The translations under genes and the position numbers were made by a program. Below the pieces are notes generated by a model that was given only the letters and a program-made list of their open reading frames with translations, was not told the origin of the DNA and did no database searches. From assembly GCF_019635155.1 (NCBI RefSeq), contig NZ_JAHBZY010000022.1, positions 1 through 47,365 on the forward strand: a DNA stretch of 47,365 bases, written 5' to 3'. Source of the stretch: Nitrosomonas sp. (GTDB lineage Bacteria > Pseudomonadota > Gammaproteobacteria > Burkholderiales > Nitrosomonadaceae). Below, in pieces: positions 19,188 to 28,419 of the stretch (the stretch's first letter is position 1; each line of letters opens with the position of its first letter).

Positions 19188-19604
19188 TCAATTTTCTTGC
19201 GTGGGATCTTGGGCGGTGAGGGTGTCGAGCACTGCTTGCAATTGCGGAAACAGCACGCGTTCTTCATAGCGTACATGTGCGGCCAGTAATTCTCCCAGCC
19301 GGTTTAAACGCTCGCACGACTCAAGCATGCCGGGTTCAACAATCAGTTGCTGCAGCATTGCATGCTCGCTGAAAATACGTACGGCAACTTGCGGATCCAG
19401 TGAATCTTTGGCAATCGCAAGCAGTTGTTCTTCACTTTGGAAGTGCGCGGCCATTACCTGATGCCAATGTGCATTAATCCGCACCAACACTTCGTCACAT
19501 GCTGCTCTATCCGCGCTTTCCGCCGCTTTGCGCGCAACCCGGGCCAGAACCAATGCCGTGTGGTGATCGCGTGAAAGAGACAATAAAGCACCGGTACGAG
19601 GCAT
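19188..19604 (-). CDS. Hemerythrin-like domain protein
   Basis: 138-residue four-helix protein of the hemerythrin/HHE family. His14 and His15 in SRDHHTALVLAR, the HWHQVMAAHFQSEEQLL helix, the SEHAMLQQLI helix and HVRYEERVLFP supply the His and carboxylate ligands of a di-iron site. It probably binds oxygen, NO or iron, or senses redox state. It is the last gene of a minus-strand unit, starting 9 bp after the amidohydrolase stop. The start gives a natural N-terminus. Confidence 0.85.
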   Translation of the reverse strand: MPRTGALLSLSRDHHTALVLARVARKAAESADRAACDEVLVRINAHWHQVMAAHFQSEEQLLAIAKDSLDPQVAVRIFSEHAMLQQLIVEPGMLESCERLNRLGELLAAHVRYEERVLFPQLQAVLDTLTAQDPTQEN

Positions 19605-19613
19605 TTGAATTAA

Positions 19614-21317
19614 TCAATACAATGTTTTGAGGCCGGTTTTCAAATAACCGGGCAGATTTTTCTGATCTGCTATGCGGCTGAGAAAGTTCGGATCATCAGC
19701 CACGGACAACGGATCCAGCGGCAATGGCTGGACAATTTTGGAAAGCGGTACGGCGGCTCGTTCCAATCCCCGTAATGCACCGGTCGGTTCGGCTGCACCG
19801 GGTAGTGGCAGCCGTGGACGCAAATCCATCCCGGAATCTTCCAATTCATCCAGTGCGATTGTCCATTCCTGTTCGTGTGGTAGCCGCTTACCTAATTTTG
19901 CCAACATCGCGCGCGGCGCCGTTTCCGGTTGCTCCAGCTCGCGTGCGAGCTCGGGTAGCTGAGCTAACGCCTTGCGCAACATATCGGCTGCGGATTTTAA
20001 AGTCAGGCTTCCTACCGAAGGATCGGCAGTTTGTTGTTGCAAGAAAACCATCCGCCGCAATCCACCGATGCGCAGCGCCTCACCCGCCGCTCCCAAACTT
20101 CGCATCAAGCCGGGTAATCCGAAACGCGCTACACCGCTTATCATCACCAAGCGTATGGCGGTTTCTTTGGCTTGCAACAAGTTCGCGTAAGGATCATCCG
20201 CTTGGCGAGAAACCACAATCAGATCAGCGCGCTTCCCCTGCTCCAGCGACCCCAGCACGTCAGTCCATTGTAAAATCGCCGCGGCATTGCGCGTTGCCAT
20301 GGCGATGATATCGCGATCACTGAAAACCGCTCCGGATGCCTGGCTGACCAACCGAGCGACCTTCAATTCACCCAACAAATTCTTACTGCCCGACGGCGAC
20401 CAATCCGAGCCGATACCGATACGTACACCGGCGGCCTTGGCTGCTTCAATATTGGCAGTATTACCGTACAACAATAGGTTACTGAGCGGCGACCAGATCA
20501 TCGCCCCGTTGTGTTCTCCATAAAGATCAAAATCTTCGGCGGTTAATCCGGCACAATGAATACCGGCTAATTGGCGGGTAATCGCCCATTCGTCATTTGT
20601 CAGTTTCAGCGACAAAAAATGTTTTCGCGCGGTTTGATCGATCCCTTCGCTCAAGTGAAGCAAAAAGCACGATGCTTTTTTCAACCGTGAAAAAAAACGC
20701 TGCGCATCCTTGGCATCGATATCCGCAATCCGGGTATCCGCCTCGGGTAAAGCCGATTCGTCGGTTTGTTCCACATTACGCACGATTCCGCGATAATAGC
20801 GCCGGATACCGGCGTTACTGAATAACTGTATTCCTTGGCTGGTAGTAACGCCACCGATCAAACTTTTGCATTCGACATAGCGAATCAACGCCGGTACCAA
20901 TTGCGGCGATTTGCCGATAATTTGCATCGGGCCGCTGATCAGTTTGCGATACTCGGGAATACCGGACCACTGATCGCGATTACTGAATTTTTTAGGCACA
21001 TCCCACAAGCATAAGGCGTTATAAGCCAAATGATTGTGCAATTCGATCAGGCCGGGATAAATCGTGCCGCCACTATGGATGATGGGAGTGTCCTCAAATC
21101 CCGCCGGACTCGCAGCCGCAGCGTTGCTAACTGCCGCGATATTGCTTTGTTCGATGTAGATCACACCGTCCTCGATGACTTCAAACGAATCATTCATCGT
21201 AACGATACGCCCTCGTAGCGCCAATTTTCCGCCGCTTGCCGGATCGATCGGCTGTTCGCGTTTTTTATTCACCGCTGCACGAACGAATTGTTGCTGCTTT
21301 TTCTTCGCGCGAATCAT
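19614..21317 (-). CDS. Amidohydrolase family protein
   Basis: 567-residue metal-dependent hydrolase of the amidohydrolase superfamily, close in pattern to the ATZ/TRZ and cytosine-deaminase-like group. Metal ligands visible are His94 and His96 in ELHNHL, His221 in LHLSEG, His254 in GIHCAG and Asp305 in IGSDWSPSG. The SLEQGKRADLIVV stretch marks the return to the small beta domain. A C-terminal extension of about 150 residues, rich in Ala, Leu and Pro, is unusual for the family. The gene overlaps the end of the uracil-DNA glycosylase gene by four bases, so the two are translationally coupled. Substrate unknown. Confidence 0.85.
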   Translation of the reverse strand: MIRAKKKQQQFVRAAVNKKREQPIDPASGGKLALRGRIVTMNDSFEVIEDGVIYIEQSNIAAVSNAAAASPAGFEDTPIIHSGGTIYPGLIELHNHLAYNALCLWDVPKKFSNRDQWSGIPEYRKLISGPMQIIGKSPQLVPALIRYVECKSLIGGVTTSQGIQLFSNAGIRRYYRGIVRNVEQTDESALPEADTRIADIDAKDAQRFFSRLKKASCFLLHLSEGIDQTARKHFLSLKLTNDEWAITRQLAGIHCAGLTAEDFDLYGEHNGAMIWSPLSNLLLYGNTANIEAAKAAGVRIGIGSDWSPSGSKNLLGELKVARLVSQASGAVFSDRDIIAMATRNAAAILQWTDVLGSLEQGKRADLIVVSRQADDPYANLLQAKETAIRLVMISGVARFGLPGLMRSLGAAGEALRIGGLRRMVFLQQQTADPSVGSLTLKSAADMLRKALAQLPELARELEQPETAPRAMLAKLGKRLPHEQEWTIALDELEDSGMDLRPRLPLPGAAEPTGALRGLERAAVPLSKIVQPLPLDPLSVADDPNFLSRIADQKNLPGYLKTGLKTLY

Positions 21318-22132
21318 AGCTTCGGCACCACGCCTTTCGGCACGGTTATCGTAATATTCCGCCGCTTGGCGAGCAGATTTTTACCGGACCGGCGTGCCCA
21401 ATTATCAGTTTCACGCATCCAAGCAGGAAGACCCGGTGGAAAGTCGATATCCGGAATCGCGACTTTATCGCCCGGTTGCCAGCTATCGCCATACAAATTC
21501 AAAGGCTGCTCGCGATCGGGGTGATTAATCGCGGCATGCAGCGTTTGCAATGCCGTATTCCATTGATTTAACATCGTCTTGGTTTCTTCGCGCAACTTTT
21601 GCGGGTCACCATCCGAAGCGCTTTCCGGTCTGGTCGGGTGGGTAATAGGCACTTGGGGTATTGCGAAATCCTGACTATCAGGCGTTGCCTGCCACACCTG
21701 CCAAGCTTCGTTCGCCAGCGATCCCAATGTCACAACCGCTTCAATTGCTTGCGTGGTTAGCAATGCCTTTAGCCAACGATGGCGGTAATCGGCAATCGCT
21801 GCGGATTTTTTGATTTTGGCCGGGACGTTGCCATACACGCTGTATAAAAACGTATTGATCATGACATAACTACGATCGATACCGAGTTTTGCCAGAAATC
21901 CCTGAGTCCGCTGCCCGGCTTCACCTACCAGAATGCGCCGCACGACCGCTTCGTTTTGTGCCGGGTCTTGTCCGATCAATAGCACACGGGCCGAGCCATC
22001 GAGTCTTCCACGATGAAAAATCGGCCCCCACTCGACACGAAAGTTCTCGATGGGATAAACAGTAGCATCAGGGTAGTCTTGACATAGGCTTTTAAAAGGT
22101 TCTTCGACATAACCAGGATCGAATAAGCGCAT
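21314..22132 (-). CDS. Uracil-DNA glycosylase superfamily protein
   Basis: 272-residue member of the uracil-DNA glycosylase superfamily. The active-site loop LLIGQDPAQNE is at 51-61, VMINTFLYSVYG at 90-101, and the substrate-binding PITHPTRPES near 180. A C-terminal extension of about 60 residues (NLYGDSWQPGDKVAIPDIDFP onward, ending basic) is not part of the classical fold. It could remove uracil or other damaged bases. The family is large, and catalysis is not certain without the exact subfamily. It is the first gene of a three-gene minus-strand unit and is divergent from a PEP-CTERM gene. Confidence 0.8.
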   Translation of the reverse strand: MRLFDPGYVEEPFKSLCQDYPDATVYPIENFRVEWGPIFHRGRLDGSARVLLIGQDPAQNEAVVRRILVGEAGQRTQGFLAKLGIDRSYVMINTFLYSVYGNVPAKIKKSAAIADYRHRWLKALLTTQAIEAVVTLGSLANEAWQVWQATPDSQDFAIPQVPITHPTRPESASDGDPQKLREETKTMLNQWNTALQTLHAAINHPDREQPLNLYGDSWQPGDKVAIPDIDFPPGLPAWMRETDNWARRSGKNLLAKRRNITITVPKGVVPKL

Positions 22133-22368
22133 GGCTGCCTCCCGCGATCATTACGAAAATTTAATCGGGCATCACAAAAAATTGCTGTCGTCTTGTGATA
22201 GATTCAAAAAAACCGGTACATTTGTCCTACCTGAACAAGGATCATCTTACTACAGAATTAAATTTCAGCAGCAGTTAATATACAGTACCCTTGTTAAACA
22301 AATGGTTGAGTATTTTTGCGTTTGGCAAGCCAAGGTTATTTTATTCACACAGCTAGAAGGTGAGCACT

Positions 22369-23037
22369 ATGAAACGTTTATTACCACTTGCATTGGGATC
22401 TTTGATTACCGCTTTCGCATCCACCTCCGCTTTTGCGATCACCGTTTCCTGGACGGATTGGACTTCATCCACGGATTCGTTCTCAGCAAGCGGCAGCTTG
22501 GCGGTCGGATCGGATATTGTCGACGTCGGTTATTCCGCCACTGGCGCGCATGCATTTGTGACTACCGGCTCAGGCACAAACTACTGGACCGGTTCGGCAT
22601 ATACCAACGGCACCGTTGATAACGCACCGCCCGCCTCCGATATTATCGCGCTGAATCAAGGCGGCACCGTCACCATTACGTTCTCACAGACCGTCGTGGA
22701 TCCGTATATCGGTCTCGTAAGCTGGAATGGCAACACCGTCGATTTCGGTGTGCCGATTGTAGTCGACAGCTTCGGTTCGGGTTATTGGGGTAGCGGCACG
22801 CCGATCCTGAACCCGGGTGGTACCGGCTTTTTCGGATCCGGTGAAGTGCACGGCGTTATCCGCTTGCCCGGTTCGTTCGATTCCATCACGTTTACCCACA
22901 CCAGTGAAAACTGGCACGGTTTCACGGTTGGCGTCGCCGGTATAGCACCGGTTCCGGAACCTGAGACCTATGCAATGTTATTGGCAGGCTTAGGTTTACT
23001 GGGTTTTATGGCGCGCCGCAGACAGCACGCTGCTTAA
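22369..23037 (+). CDS. PEP-CTERM sorting-domain protein
   Basis: Second PEP-CTERM protein, 222 residues. A signal peptide MKRLLPLALGSLITAFASTS leads to cleavage after AFA. The body is beta-rich with repeated Gly, Ser, Thr and Trp (WTDWTSSTDSFSASGSL). The C-terminal tag reads VPEPETYAMLLAGLGLLGFM followed by ARRRQ. The ATG at 22369 is chosen because AGAAGG lies eight bases upstream, although an in-frame GTG occurs at 22360. It is followed by a strong bidirectional terminator. The function of the exported body is unknown. Confidence 0.9.
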   Translation: MKRLLPLALGSLITAFASTSAFAITVSWTDWTSSTDSFSASGSLAVGSDIVDVGYSATGAHAFVTTGSGTNYWTGSAYTNGTVDNAPPASDIIALNQGGTVTITFSQTVVDPYIGLVSWNGNTVDFGVPIVVDSFGSGYWGSGTPILNPGGTGFFGSGEVHGVIRLPGSFDSITFTHTSENWHGFTVGVAGIAPVPEPETYAMLLAGLGLLGFMARRRQHAA

Positions 23038-23059
23038 CACGCGACTTATCATTCTCGGC

Positions 23060-23084
23060 AAATCCCGCTCCCGTAGCGGGATTT
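23060..23084. terminator. Bidirectional terminator between convergent genes
   Basis: A ten-base perfect stem, AAATCCCGCT with AGCGGGATTT, around a five-base loop. It lies between the PEP-CTERM gene (ending 23037) and the convergent hydrolase gene (ending 23092). The A and T runs at the ends of the stem allow use in both directions. Confidence 0.85.
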
Positions 23085-23091
23085 ATAATTG

Positions 23092-24291
23092 TTACGGCTG
23101 CACACGTATCTGACGATAAACCCACTGTTCAATTGAATCCAGCAACTCCGTACGCCGCGGTTCTTTCAGAAATACATGCTGGTGATAAACCAAACCCGGC
23201 AGCTTCCGAATCTTGTTAGCAGAATTGTGCTTTAACGTTGCCGCTATAAAATCTTCGTTACCCCACGCCGGGGTGATCGGATCAAGTTCCGCATAAATCA
23301 GGTAGTACGGGATCGAAAAATCCGCCATTTGGCGGCGGAAATTAACGATTTCCCGTTCGATCCCTTTGACGTATCGTAACAAACTGCGTCGCACAATCCA
23401 ATGATCGGCGCGCAACCGGGCTTTTTCTATGTCGCTGTCAGTCAGGTAATCCGTCACCCAGGCCGGTGAAACCGGTGTTACAAACTGACGCAACCCAGGC
23501 CAGGATAGCACCTCGAACAACCCATCCAATACCGGCACCGTCACCAGCGACAACAGCTGATTGAACAGCAGCAATGGCAATGGCTCATCGTGGGGATGCA
23601 AAAAGTGCGTTTCAGCGTAAAACGACAGTTTAATCAGCGGATTAGCCACCCAACCGCGCCACCCCGGCGGTTCGCTCACAGCGAAAGCAGGTGCAAGAAA
23701 AATCACACCTTGTATCCGTTTGATCAAATCGGATTCGTTCTGATACTTGAGCAAATAGGATGCGGTTACCAATCCACCCAGACTATGCGCCACAATGAAA
23801 ACCGGTTGTTGCGAATCTTGTGCCTCACACTGCGCCATAAAAGCTTTCAGCGCCCTGCCAAACATCTGCCGTAGCGGTTCCAGATCATATAATGCCGATT
23901 GCGCCAAATATGCCTCGCCGACATCGATTCGTTCAATTCCCTCCGCCAGCATCCGATCCGCGCGGCGCAACACCGGATTTGAAAGACCATGCGCATAATG
24001 ATCGAAGCCTGCGACAAAGAAATGCCGGGAAAAATAGCGCGCCACTTCGCCGTAACGCCCGATATGCTCATTCATGCCATGCACCAAGAGTACACAGGCG
24101 GTTGATGAATCCGGCCGCGGCGATGACAATGTGCGCAAAATCAGCGGTTCTTCACCCTCCTGCCCAATCGCGGTTTCCTCCCCCCAACGCGGATAGGGAG
24201 CGGTAACGAATGGATGATGGATACATCCGGAGAGCGTTACCAGCAAGAGAAAAAAGACAAATAGAGTTGTTAAATGCGATTTGAGAAGCAT
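23092..24291 (-). CDS. Lipoprotein alpha/beta hydrolase (lysophospholipase-like)
   Basis: 399-residue hydrolase of the serine aminopeptidase S33/monoacylglycerol lipase-like group. The N-terminus MLLKSHLTTLFVFFLLLVTL ends in the lipobox LSGC, so it is probably an anchored lipoprotein. LLVHGMNEHIGRY gives the oxyanion region, and AGFDHYAHGLS follows. The nucleophile elbow is VAHSLGG. The acid is likely the Asp in YAELDPITP, and the catalytic His probably lies in YHQHVFL. A large helical cap sits between. The ATG at 24291 is chosen because it yields the lipobox signal; the reading to 24366 does not. Probable substrates are lipids or esters of the envelope. Confidence 0.85.
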   Translation of the reverse strand: MLLKSHLTTLFVFFLLLVTLSGCIHHPFVTAPYPRWGEETAIGQEGEEPLILRTLSSPRPDSSTACVLLVHGMNEHIGRYGEVARYFSRHFFVAGFDHYAHGLSNPVLRRADRMLAEGIERIDVGEAYLAQSALYDLEPLRQMFGRALKAFMAQCEAQDSQQPVFIVAHSLGGLVTASYLLKYQNESDLIKRIQGVIFLAPAFAVSEPPGWRGWVANPLIKLSFYAETHFLHPHDEPLPLLLFNQLLSLVTVPVLDGLFEVLSWPGLRQFVTPVSPAWVTDYLTDSDIEKARLRADHWIVRRSLLRYVKGIEREIVNFRRQMADFSIPYYLIYAELDPITPAWGNEDFIAATLKHNSANKIRKLPGLVYHQHVFLKEPRRTELLDSIEQWVYRQIRVQP

Positions 24292-24343
24292 AACCACAAT
24301 GCAGCCACCCCCGCAAAAGCCAGAGGAATTTAACGATGCTTGG

Positions 24344-24790
24344 TTAATCCGGAATCTCGGCTTCAAGCAGCAAAGTCAATAAGGTCAACGACTCCTGCCA
24401 GCCGAGATAACAGGCTTCGGCAGGAATCACCGCCGGTATCCCCTCCTGGACAATATTCAGCTCGGTACCACAGGAAACTTGTTTCAGCGATATCGTTACC
24501 TGCATTTCTCCCGGCAAATTGGGATCGTCAAACTTGTCGGTATAGCGGATGCGCTCGTACGGCAATAATTCCAGATACTCACCGCCAAACGAATGACTAT
24601 GTCCGGTATTGAAATTCGTAAAAGACATCTTGAAACAACCGCCGGTTTTAGCTTCTATGTGATGAACCTTCGCGGTAAAACCGTTTGGCGGCAACCATTT
24701 AATCAGCGCATCGGCATCCAGAAAAGCCCGGTAAATTCTTTCAGGCGGCGCGCGCAGCACGCGATGAAGACGGATGGTATTGGATGACAT
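24344..24790 (-). CDS. SRPBCC/AHSA1 domain protein
   Basis: 148-residue protein of the START-like AHSA1 group. It opens with IRLHRVLRAPPERIYRAFLD, followed by IKWLPPNGFTAKVHHIEAK, FNTGHSHSFGGEYLE and the C-terminal long helix (GWQESLTLLTLLLEAEI). Family members bind hydrophobic ligands. No specific ligand can be named. The ATG at 24788-24790 has AAGGAAAA as ribosome binding site about seven bases upstream. The lipoprotein hydrolase gene follows 52 bp later on the same strand. Confidence 0.88.
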   Translation of the reverse strand: MSSNTIRLHRVLRAPPERIYRAFLDADALIKWLPPNGFTAKVHHIEAKTGGCFKMSFTNFNTGHSHSFGGEYLELLPYERIRYTDKFDDPNLPGEMQVTISLKQVSCGTELNIVQEGIPAVIPAEACYLGWQESLTLLTLLLEAEIPD

Positions 24791-24947
24791 AGTTATTTTC
24801 CTTCTGATTTCAGTTAATTCAGATGGCACTGACTGCCGGTCAAATCCGGGTTACATTGAATTTTCCGGTTGCGGTTGCGGTTGCGGTGCGCTGCATTCAA
24901 TAACCGGCCGGATCAGATCTACATTCTACCTGAGCGAAAACCTCGAT

Positions 24948-25346
24948 CTACGACGGATATCGCTCGAATTCGGGAAGCTCGTGAATATGTTGCATCCAGC
25001 TGAGCCGCTCAGCCACTTGAATTTGCACTGTGGGCGGAAGCACGTCGGGATCATCCAGCGTAGCCGTTTGCACATCCACCAGTCCGGGAAGAATAGCAGC
25101 ATTGCGGTAAAACAAACCGCTCCCGCAGTCGGCGCAGAAACTGCGCATCGCAGTACCCGACGAGTTGATGGTCTTTGGTTGCCCTTTCGTCACCGTCAGG
25201 GCCGATTCGGGAAACATCGCCCAAGCCACCATCGGAGCACCCGCACTCCGCCGGCAATCGCTGCAGTGACACAAAGCGACAACCTTCGGTTCACCCGTCA
25301 ATTGATAGCGAATCGCACCACATAAACATTGTCCAGAGTAATTCAC
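24948..25346 (-). CDS. GFA/CENP-V family zinc protein
   Basis: 132-residue protein of the glutathione-dependent formaldehyde-activating enzyme (GFA) family. The zinc-binding cysteines are clear: Cys7 and Cys9 in CLCGAIRY, Cys26, Cys28 and Cys31 in CHCSDCRR, and Cys71 and Cys74 in CADCG. Many members are annotated by homology only, so catalysis of S-hydroxymethylglutathione formation is not assured. The start is GTG at 25346, supported by AGGAGG seven bases upstream. Confidence 0.88.
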   Translation of the reverse strand: MNYSGQCLCGAIRYQLTGEPKVVALCHCSDCRRSAGAPMVAWAMFPESALTVTKGQPKTINSSGTAMRSFCADCGSGLFYRNAAILPGLVDVQTATLDDPDVLPPTVQIQVAERLSWMQHIHELPEFERYPS

Positions 25347-25513
25347 AAAAAACCTCCTAGTAAGTCACTGAAAACAACTATCTGCGTTGCCCCGCGCGAT
25401 GTTAAAGAAACAAGCTCAAAATGCTCATTATTACGCACAAGCCACGCTTTTTCACCTGCTTTTTTGTCTTGTATCGACTACCTCGAAAACGTTTTTCAAT
25501 CGCCTGTCAAGCT

Positions 25514-25858
25514 TCACAGACTAACCGCGCTGAAGCCAAAAACCGGGTGACGGCGCTGGTGACCGATCGCGAGTACAAGTGTATGCTCGGCCTCGGTACA
25601 CAAAACATCGGCAATCAGATTTTCCGGAACATAGAGCGTTTTGGGTAGTTGTTGTGTGTGCGCTTTACCGCTGTTTAGCAATCGCTTGGCTTCCATTTCC
25701 GATAATTCGGCGGAAGCAACGGGCACAAATCCAGTACCCGGAATAAAGCAACTCGCCGCATCCATGAGCGCAATGACGTTAAAGCCGCCGTCTTCCCCGG
25801 TGGTAATCGGAACCTCGATCCAAGCTTCATTAACCTGGAATGTTCCAGGATGGAGCAT
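25514..25858 (-). CDS. Hypothetical 114-residue protein
   Basis: Unrecognised soluble protein. It begins MLHPGTFQVNEAWIEVPITT and contains FNVIALMDAASCFIPGTGFV, a mixed alpha/beta pattern with no catalytic signature I can name. No signal peptide or membrane helix. It lies between the GFA gene and ynfA, all on the minus strand. A CCTGGAA-TG-TTCCAGG palindrome falls inside its 5' coding region near 25835-25850. Composition resembles neighbouring genes, so it is likely real. Confidence 0.65.
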   Translation of the reverse strand: MLHPGTFQVNEAWIEVPITTGEDGGFNVIALMDAASCFIPGTGFVPVASAELSEMEAKRLLNSGKAHTQQLPKTLYVPENLIADVLCTEAEHTLVLAIGHQRRHPVFGFSAVSL

Positions 25859-25889
25859 TGACTTGATCCTGCTGTATTGCAGCTTAACG

Positions 25890-26222
25890 TTATGTATTTT
25901 TTGGCGCGAACATGATAATTGACATACCTACAAGCGCTACAGACGATCCTACCAGATCCCAGGTTGTTGGCTTTATGCCATCAACTGCCCAAAGCCAAAT
26001 GATGGCCACAAAAATGTAAACGCCCCCATAGGCGGCATAGACACGGCCTGCTGCGGTGGGGTGCAGTGACAAAAGCCACGCAAAGACCGCGAGGCTCAAC
26101 CCTGCTGGGACGAGAAGCCACGCGCTTTTCCCTTGTGTGAGCCATAGGTAGGGTAAGTAGCAGCCGACAATCTCGGCTACAGCCGTTACCAGGAAAAGCA
26201 AGATGGTTTTGATTTCAAGCAT
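25890..26222 (-). CDS. YnfA family small membrane protein
   Basis: 110-residue integral inner-membrane protein of the YnfA/UPF0060 family, distantly like small multidrug transporters. Four hydrophobic helices cover the chain: [59 protein letters not shown] and [16 protein letters not shown]. The GRVYAAYGG motif is typical. The transport substrate is not established from sequence. The start ATG is at 26220-26222. Confidence 0.9.
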   Translation of the reverse strand: MLEIKTILLFLVTAVAEIVGCYLPYLWLTQGKSAWLLVPAGLSLAVFAWLLSLHPTAAGRVYAAYGGVYIFVAIIWLWAVDGIKPTTWDLVGSSVALVGMSIIMFAPKNT

Positions 26223-26257
26223 AGTTAGGCCGCGCTACGAAGTAATTACGCAAGGCT

Positions 26258-26842
26258 CTACCTGAACTCGGCGCCACTGAAAACCTTCCATGAGATAACC
26301 CGTAGCCATTCATATTTCCATTGATCTGGCCAGAAATCTTCCTGGCTCTGGTTTGGGCAATCAATTTCAAGTTCGACCCCTACAGCGCCTTTGCTTGACG
26401 TACCAAGGGAAAATGCCCGGCATACCCAATCGATCGCGGACTCCTTGCAATAAAGAGTAACTGCAAATGAAGGAGGGATTGTCGGATCATCTGATTTCAT
26501 AAAGAAACAAAAACCCTCAACACGATCCGGAACATTTGACCAGTGATCGGAAAGCATCCCCGGCGGCTCAGCAGAATCTTGCGTTTCGACTTCGCCCACT
26601 GCGGCTATATCGTTCCGGAGATCAATCTTCTGAAACATAAAGGTGCAAAATTCGTTCCCTGGTAGGTATGGGAAGACTTTGAACTGCCAGCTCTTGACGT
26701 TGATCCACATACGCTGTCGCTTTGCATCAACCTTTTGCCATGCATAGGTTGGTGGTTCTGCTTTTTGTGGAGGAGGAGGTTTTCGAAAGGACATCGTGAA
26801 CTGGGTCACAAGGATGTTTCCACCACTATGATTTATACACAT
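26258..26842 (-). CDS. Hypothetical protein
   Basis: Unrecognised protein of about 178-194 residues. It has a Pro-rich segment [13 protein letters not shown] near the start, then many aromatic residues ([34 protein letters not shown]). No signal peptide or membrane segment. Two starts are possible, at 26842 and at the ATG 26794; neither has a good ribosome binding site. It is upstream of ynfA on the same strand with a 35-bp gap. Confidence 0.55.
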   Translation of the reverse strand: MCINHSGGNILVTQFTMSFRKPPPPQKAEPPTYAWQKVDAKRQRMWINVKSWQFKVFPYLPGNEFCTFMFQKIDLRNDIAAVGEVETQDSAEPPGMLSDHWSNVPDRVEGFCFFMKSDDPTIPPSFAVTLYCKESAIDWVCRAFSLGTSSKGAVGVELEIDCPNQSQEDFWPDQWKYEWLRVISWKVFSGAEFR

Positions 26843-26928
26843 GTTTTAAATAAAGGCGGAAAAGGCATTATCAGTCCGCTGGATCGGATTTAATTCTCCG
26901 ATTAACCTTATGTCACCCACCCCTGATC

Positions 26929-27183
26929 TCAAGCCTTCCCTTCCGGTGGGTGTTTGCTGATATAGTCGATGATGTCGCCGACGCTGCGCAGGGTTTTGAC
27001 TTCTTCGCCGTCGAAAGTGACGCCAAAGGTATCCTCGGCATCAAACAGCAGTTGGATGGTGTCCATCGAATCGAGTCCGAGTTCGTCGAATTTGGAGGCG
27101 GTGGTGATTGTCGAGGCATCGACATTGTCGACTTTCGATGCGATGAATTCGATCACTTTTGCTTCGAGTTCTGCTGTATCCAT
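26929..27183 (-). CDS. Acyl carrier protein
   Basis: 84-residue acidic acyl carrier protein. The phosphopantetheine attachment site is Ser39 in LGLDSMDTIQLL, and helix 2 and helix 3 (GVTFDGEEVKTLRSVGDII) match the family. It follows a ketosynthase gene after 18 bp on the same strand and is probably co-transcribed with it. The usual fatty-acid genes (fabD, fabG, fabH, plsX) are not next to it. It may therefore serve a dedicated acyl pathway rather than bulk fatty-acid synthesis, which is an inference. Confidence 0.93.
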   Translation of the reverse strand: MDTAELEAKVIEFIASKVDNVDASTITTASKFDELGLDSMDTIQLLFDAEDTFGVTFDGEEVKTLRSVGDIIDYISKHPPEGKA

Positions 27184-27201
27184 GGGTCACCTATTGTGGA
27201 T

Positions 27202-28419
27202 TTATGAAGTTGTATAAACGAGACTGGCGTTGTTGCCGCCAAAGCCGAAGGCGTTGCACAGCACGGTTTGCACGTTCTTTTGCACGGCGGTGTTGGGTGT
27301 ATAGTCGAGGTCGCATTCGGGATCGGCTTCGAGCAGGTTGATTGTCGGATGAATGGTGCCGGTTTGTAAGGTCATAATCGCGGCGATGCTGCCAATCGCA
27401 GCGGAAGCACCGATGCTGTGGCCGATCATCGATTTGGTGGCGCTGATCGGAATATCTTTGGCATGCTCGCCAAACAATTGCTTGATCGCTTTGGTTTCGA
27501 TGACATCACCGAGCGGTGTCGAGGTGGCATGGGCATTAATGTAATCAACTTTATCCGGTGCAAATCCGGCATCGCCGAGTGCCGCTTGCATTGCGGCTAT
27601 CTGCCCGTCCATATCCGGCGCGACGATATGCGTCGCATCGCAGGCGCAACCATAACCGGCCAATTGCGCATAAATTTTCGCGCCACGTTGTTTTGCGGCA
27701 TCTTCGCGCTCCAGAATCAATATGCCCGCACCTTCGCCCATCACAAAACCGTCGCGGCCTTTGGCGAACGGCCTTGAGGCATGCGCCGGATCGTTATTGA
27801 AACCGGTGGATAATGCAAACAATGCTTCAAAACCGGACATCGTCAACGGCAATACGCACGCCTCCGCGCCGCCGGTCACCACGGCATCGGCTTTGCCGCT
27901 ACGCAGCAAATCGAGCGCCATGCCGATTGCGTTCGCACCGGATGAGCATGCGGTACTACAGGTTAAATTTATGCCTTTCAGGCCGTATTGCGTGGCAATC
28001 CAAGCGCCTGCCGAGTTCGCCATGATGCGCGGTACGGAAAAAGGCGGAACCGATTTGTTTTGAAACTTGCGCGTAGCGGAATATTCAAAAGTTGAAAAGC
28101 CCCCCATACCGGACCCCAGACACACAGCCAAGCGCCGCGGTTCATAACTTTCCAGGCTACCCGCATCGGTCATCGCCTGGTTGGCGGCATGAAGTGCTAG
28201 TTGCGTGAATCGATCGGTTTGCTCGATTTGCTTGGCGGACAAAAAAGCCGAGGGATCAAACGCATTGATTTCACCGGCAATCCGGGAACGTTGTTTGGAA
28301 ACATCGAAGCTTTGAATACTGGCAATACCGTTGACGCCGGCAACTGCATTTTCCCAGAATTTTTCAACACCGATACCGATCGGTGAAACAATCCCTATTC
28401 CAGTTACTACGATATGCAT
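27202..28419 (-). CDS. 3-oxoacyl-ACP synthase (FabF-like)
   Basis: 405-residue condensing enzyme of the FabF/KAS-II type. It extends acyl-ACP chains with malonyl-ACP. The catalytic triad is visible: Cys158 in STACSSGANAIG, His297 in INAHATSTPLGD and His334 in MIGHSIGASAA. Length and motif spacing are normal. It is paired with the acyl carrier protein gene just downstream. Since the pair is separated from the rest of the fab genes, I leave the gene symbol empty; it may be a second KAS-II for a special product. Confidence 0.92.
   Translation of the reverse strand: MHIVVTGIGIVSPIGIGVEKFWENAVAGVNGIASIQSFDVSKQRSRIAGEINAFDPSAFLSAKQIEQTDRFTQLALHAANQAMTDAGSLESYEPRRLAVCLGSGMGGFSTFEYSATRKFQNKSVPPFSVPRIMANSAGAWIATQYGLKGINLTCSTACSSGANAIGMALDLLRSGKADAVVTGGAEACVLPLTMSGFEALFALSTGFNNDPAHASRPFAKGRDGFVMGEGAGILILEREDAAKQRGAKIYAQLAGYGCACDATHIVAPDMDGQIAAMQAALGDAGFAPDKVDYINAHATSTPLGDVIETKAIKQLFGEHAKDIPISATKSMIGHSIGASAAIGSIAAIMTLQTGTIHPTINLLEADPECDLDYTPNTAVQKNVQTVLCNAFGFGGNNASLVYTTS

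Noticed and set aside
19724-20308. 194-codon plus-strand open frame
   Set aside because: Antisense to the amidohydrolase gene, which has all its metal ligands; the antisense frame is Arg/Pro-rich and has no family signature.
22131-22619. 162-codon plus-strand open frame
   Set aside because: It runs into the signal-peptide region of the PEP-CTERM gene in another frame and has no supported start.
24774-25325. 183-codon plus-strand open frame
   Set aside because: It is antisense to the GFA gene, whose cysteine motifs and ribosome binding site are clear.
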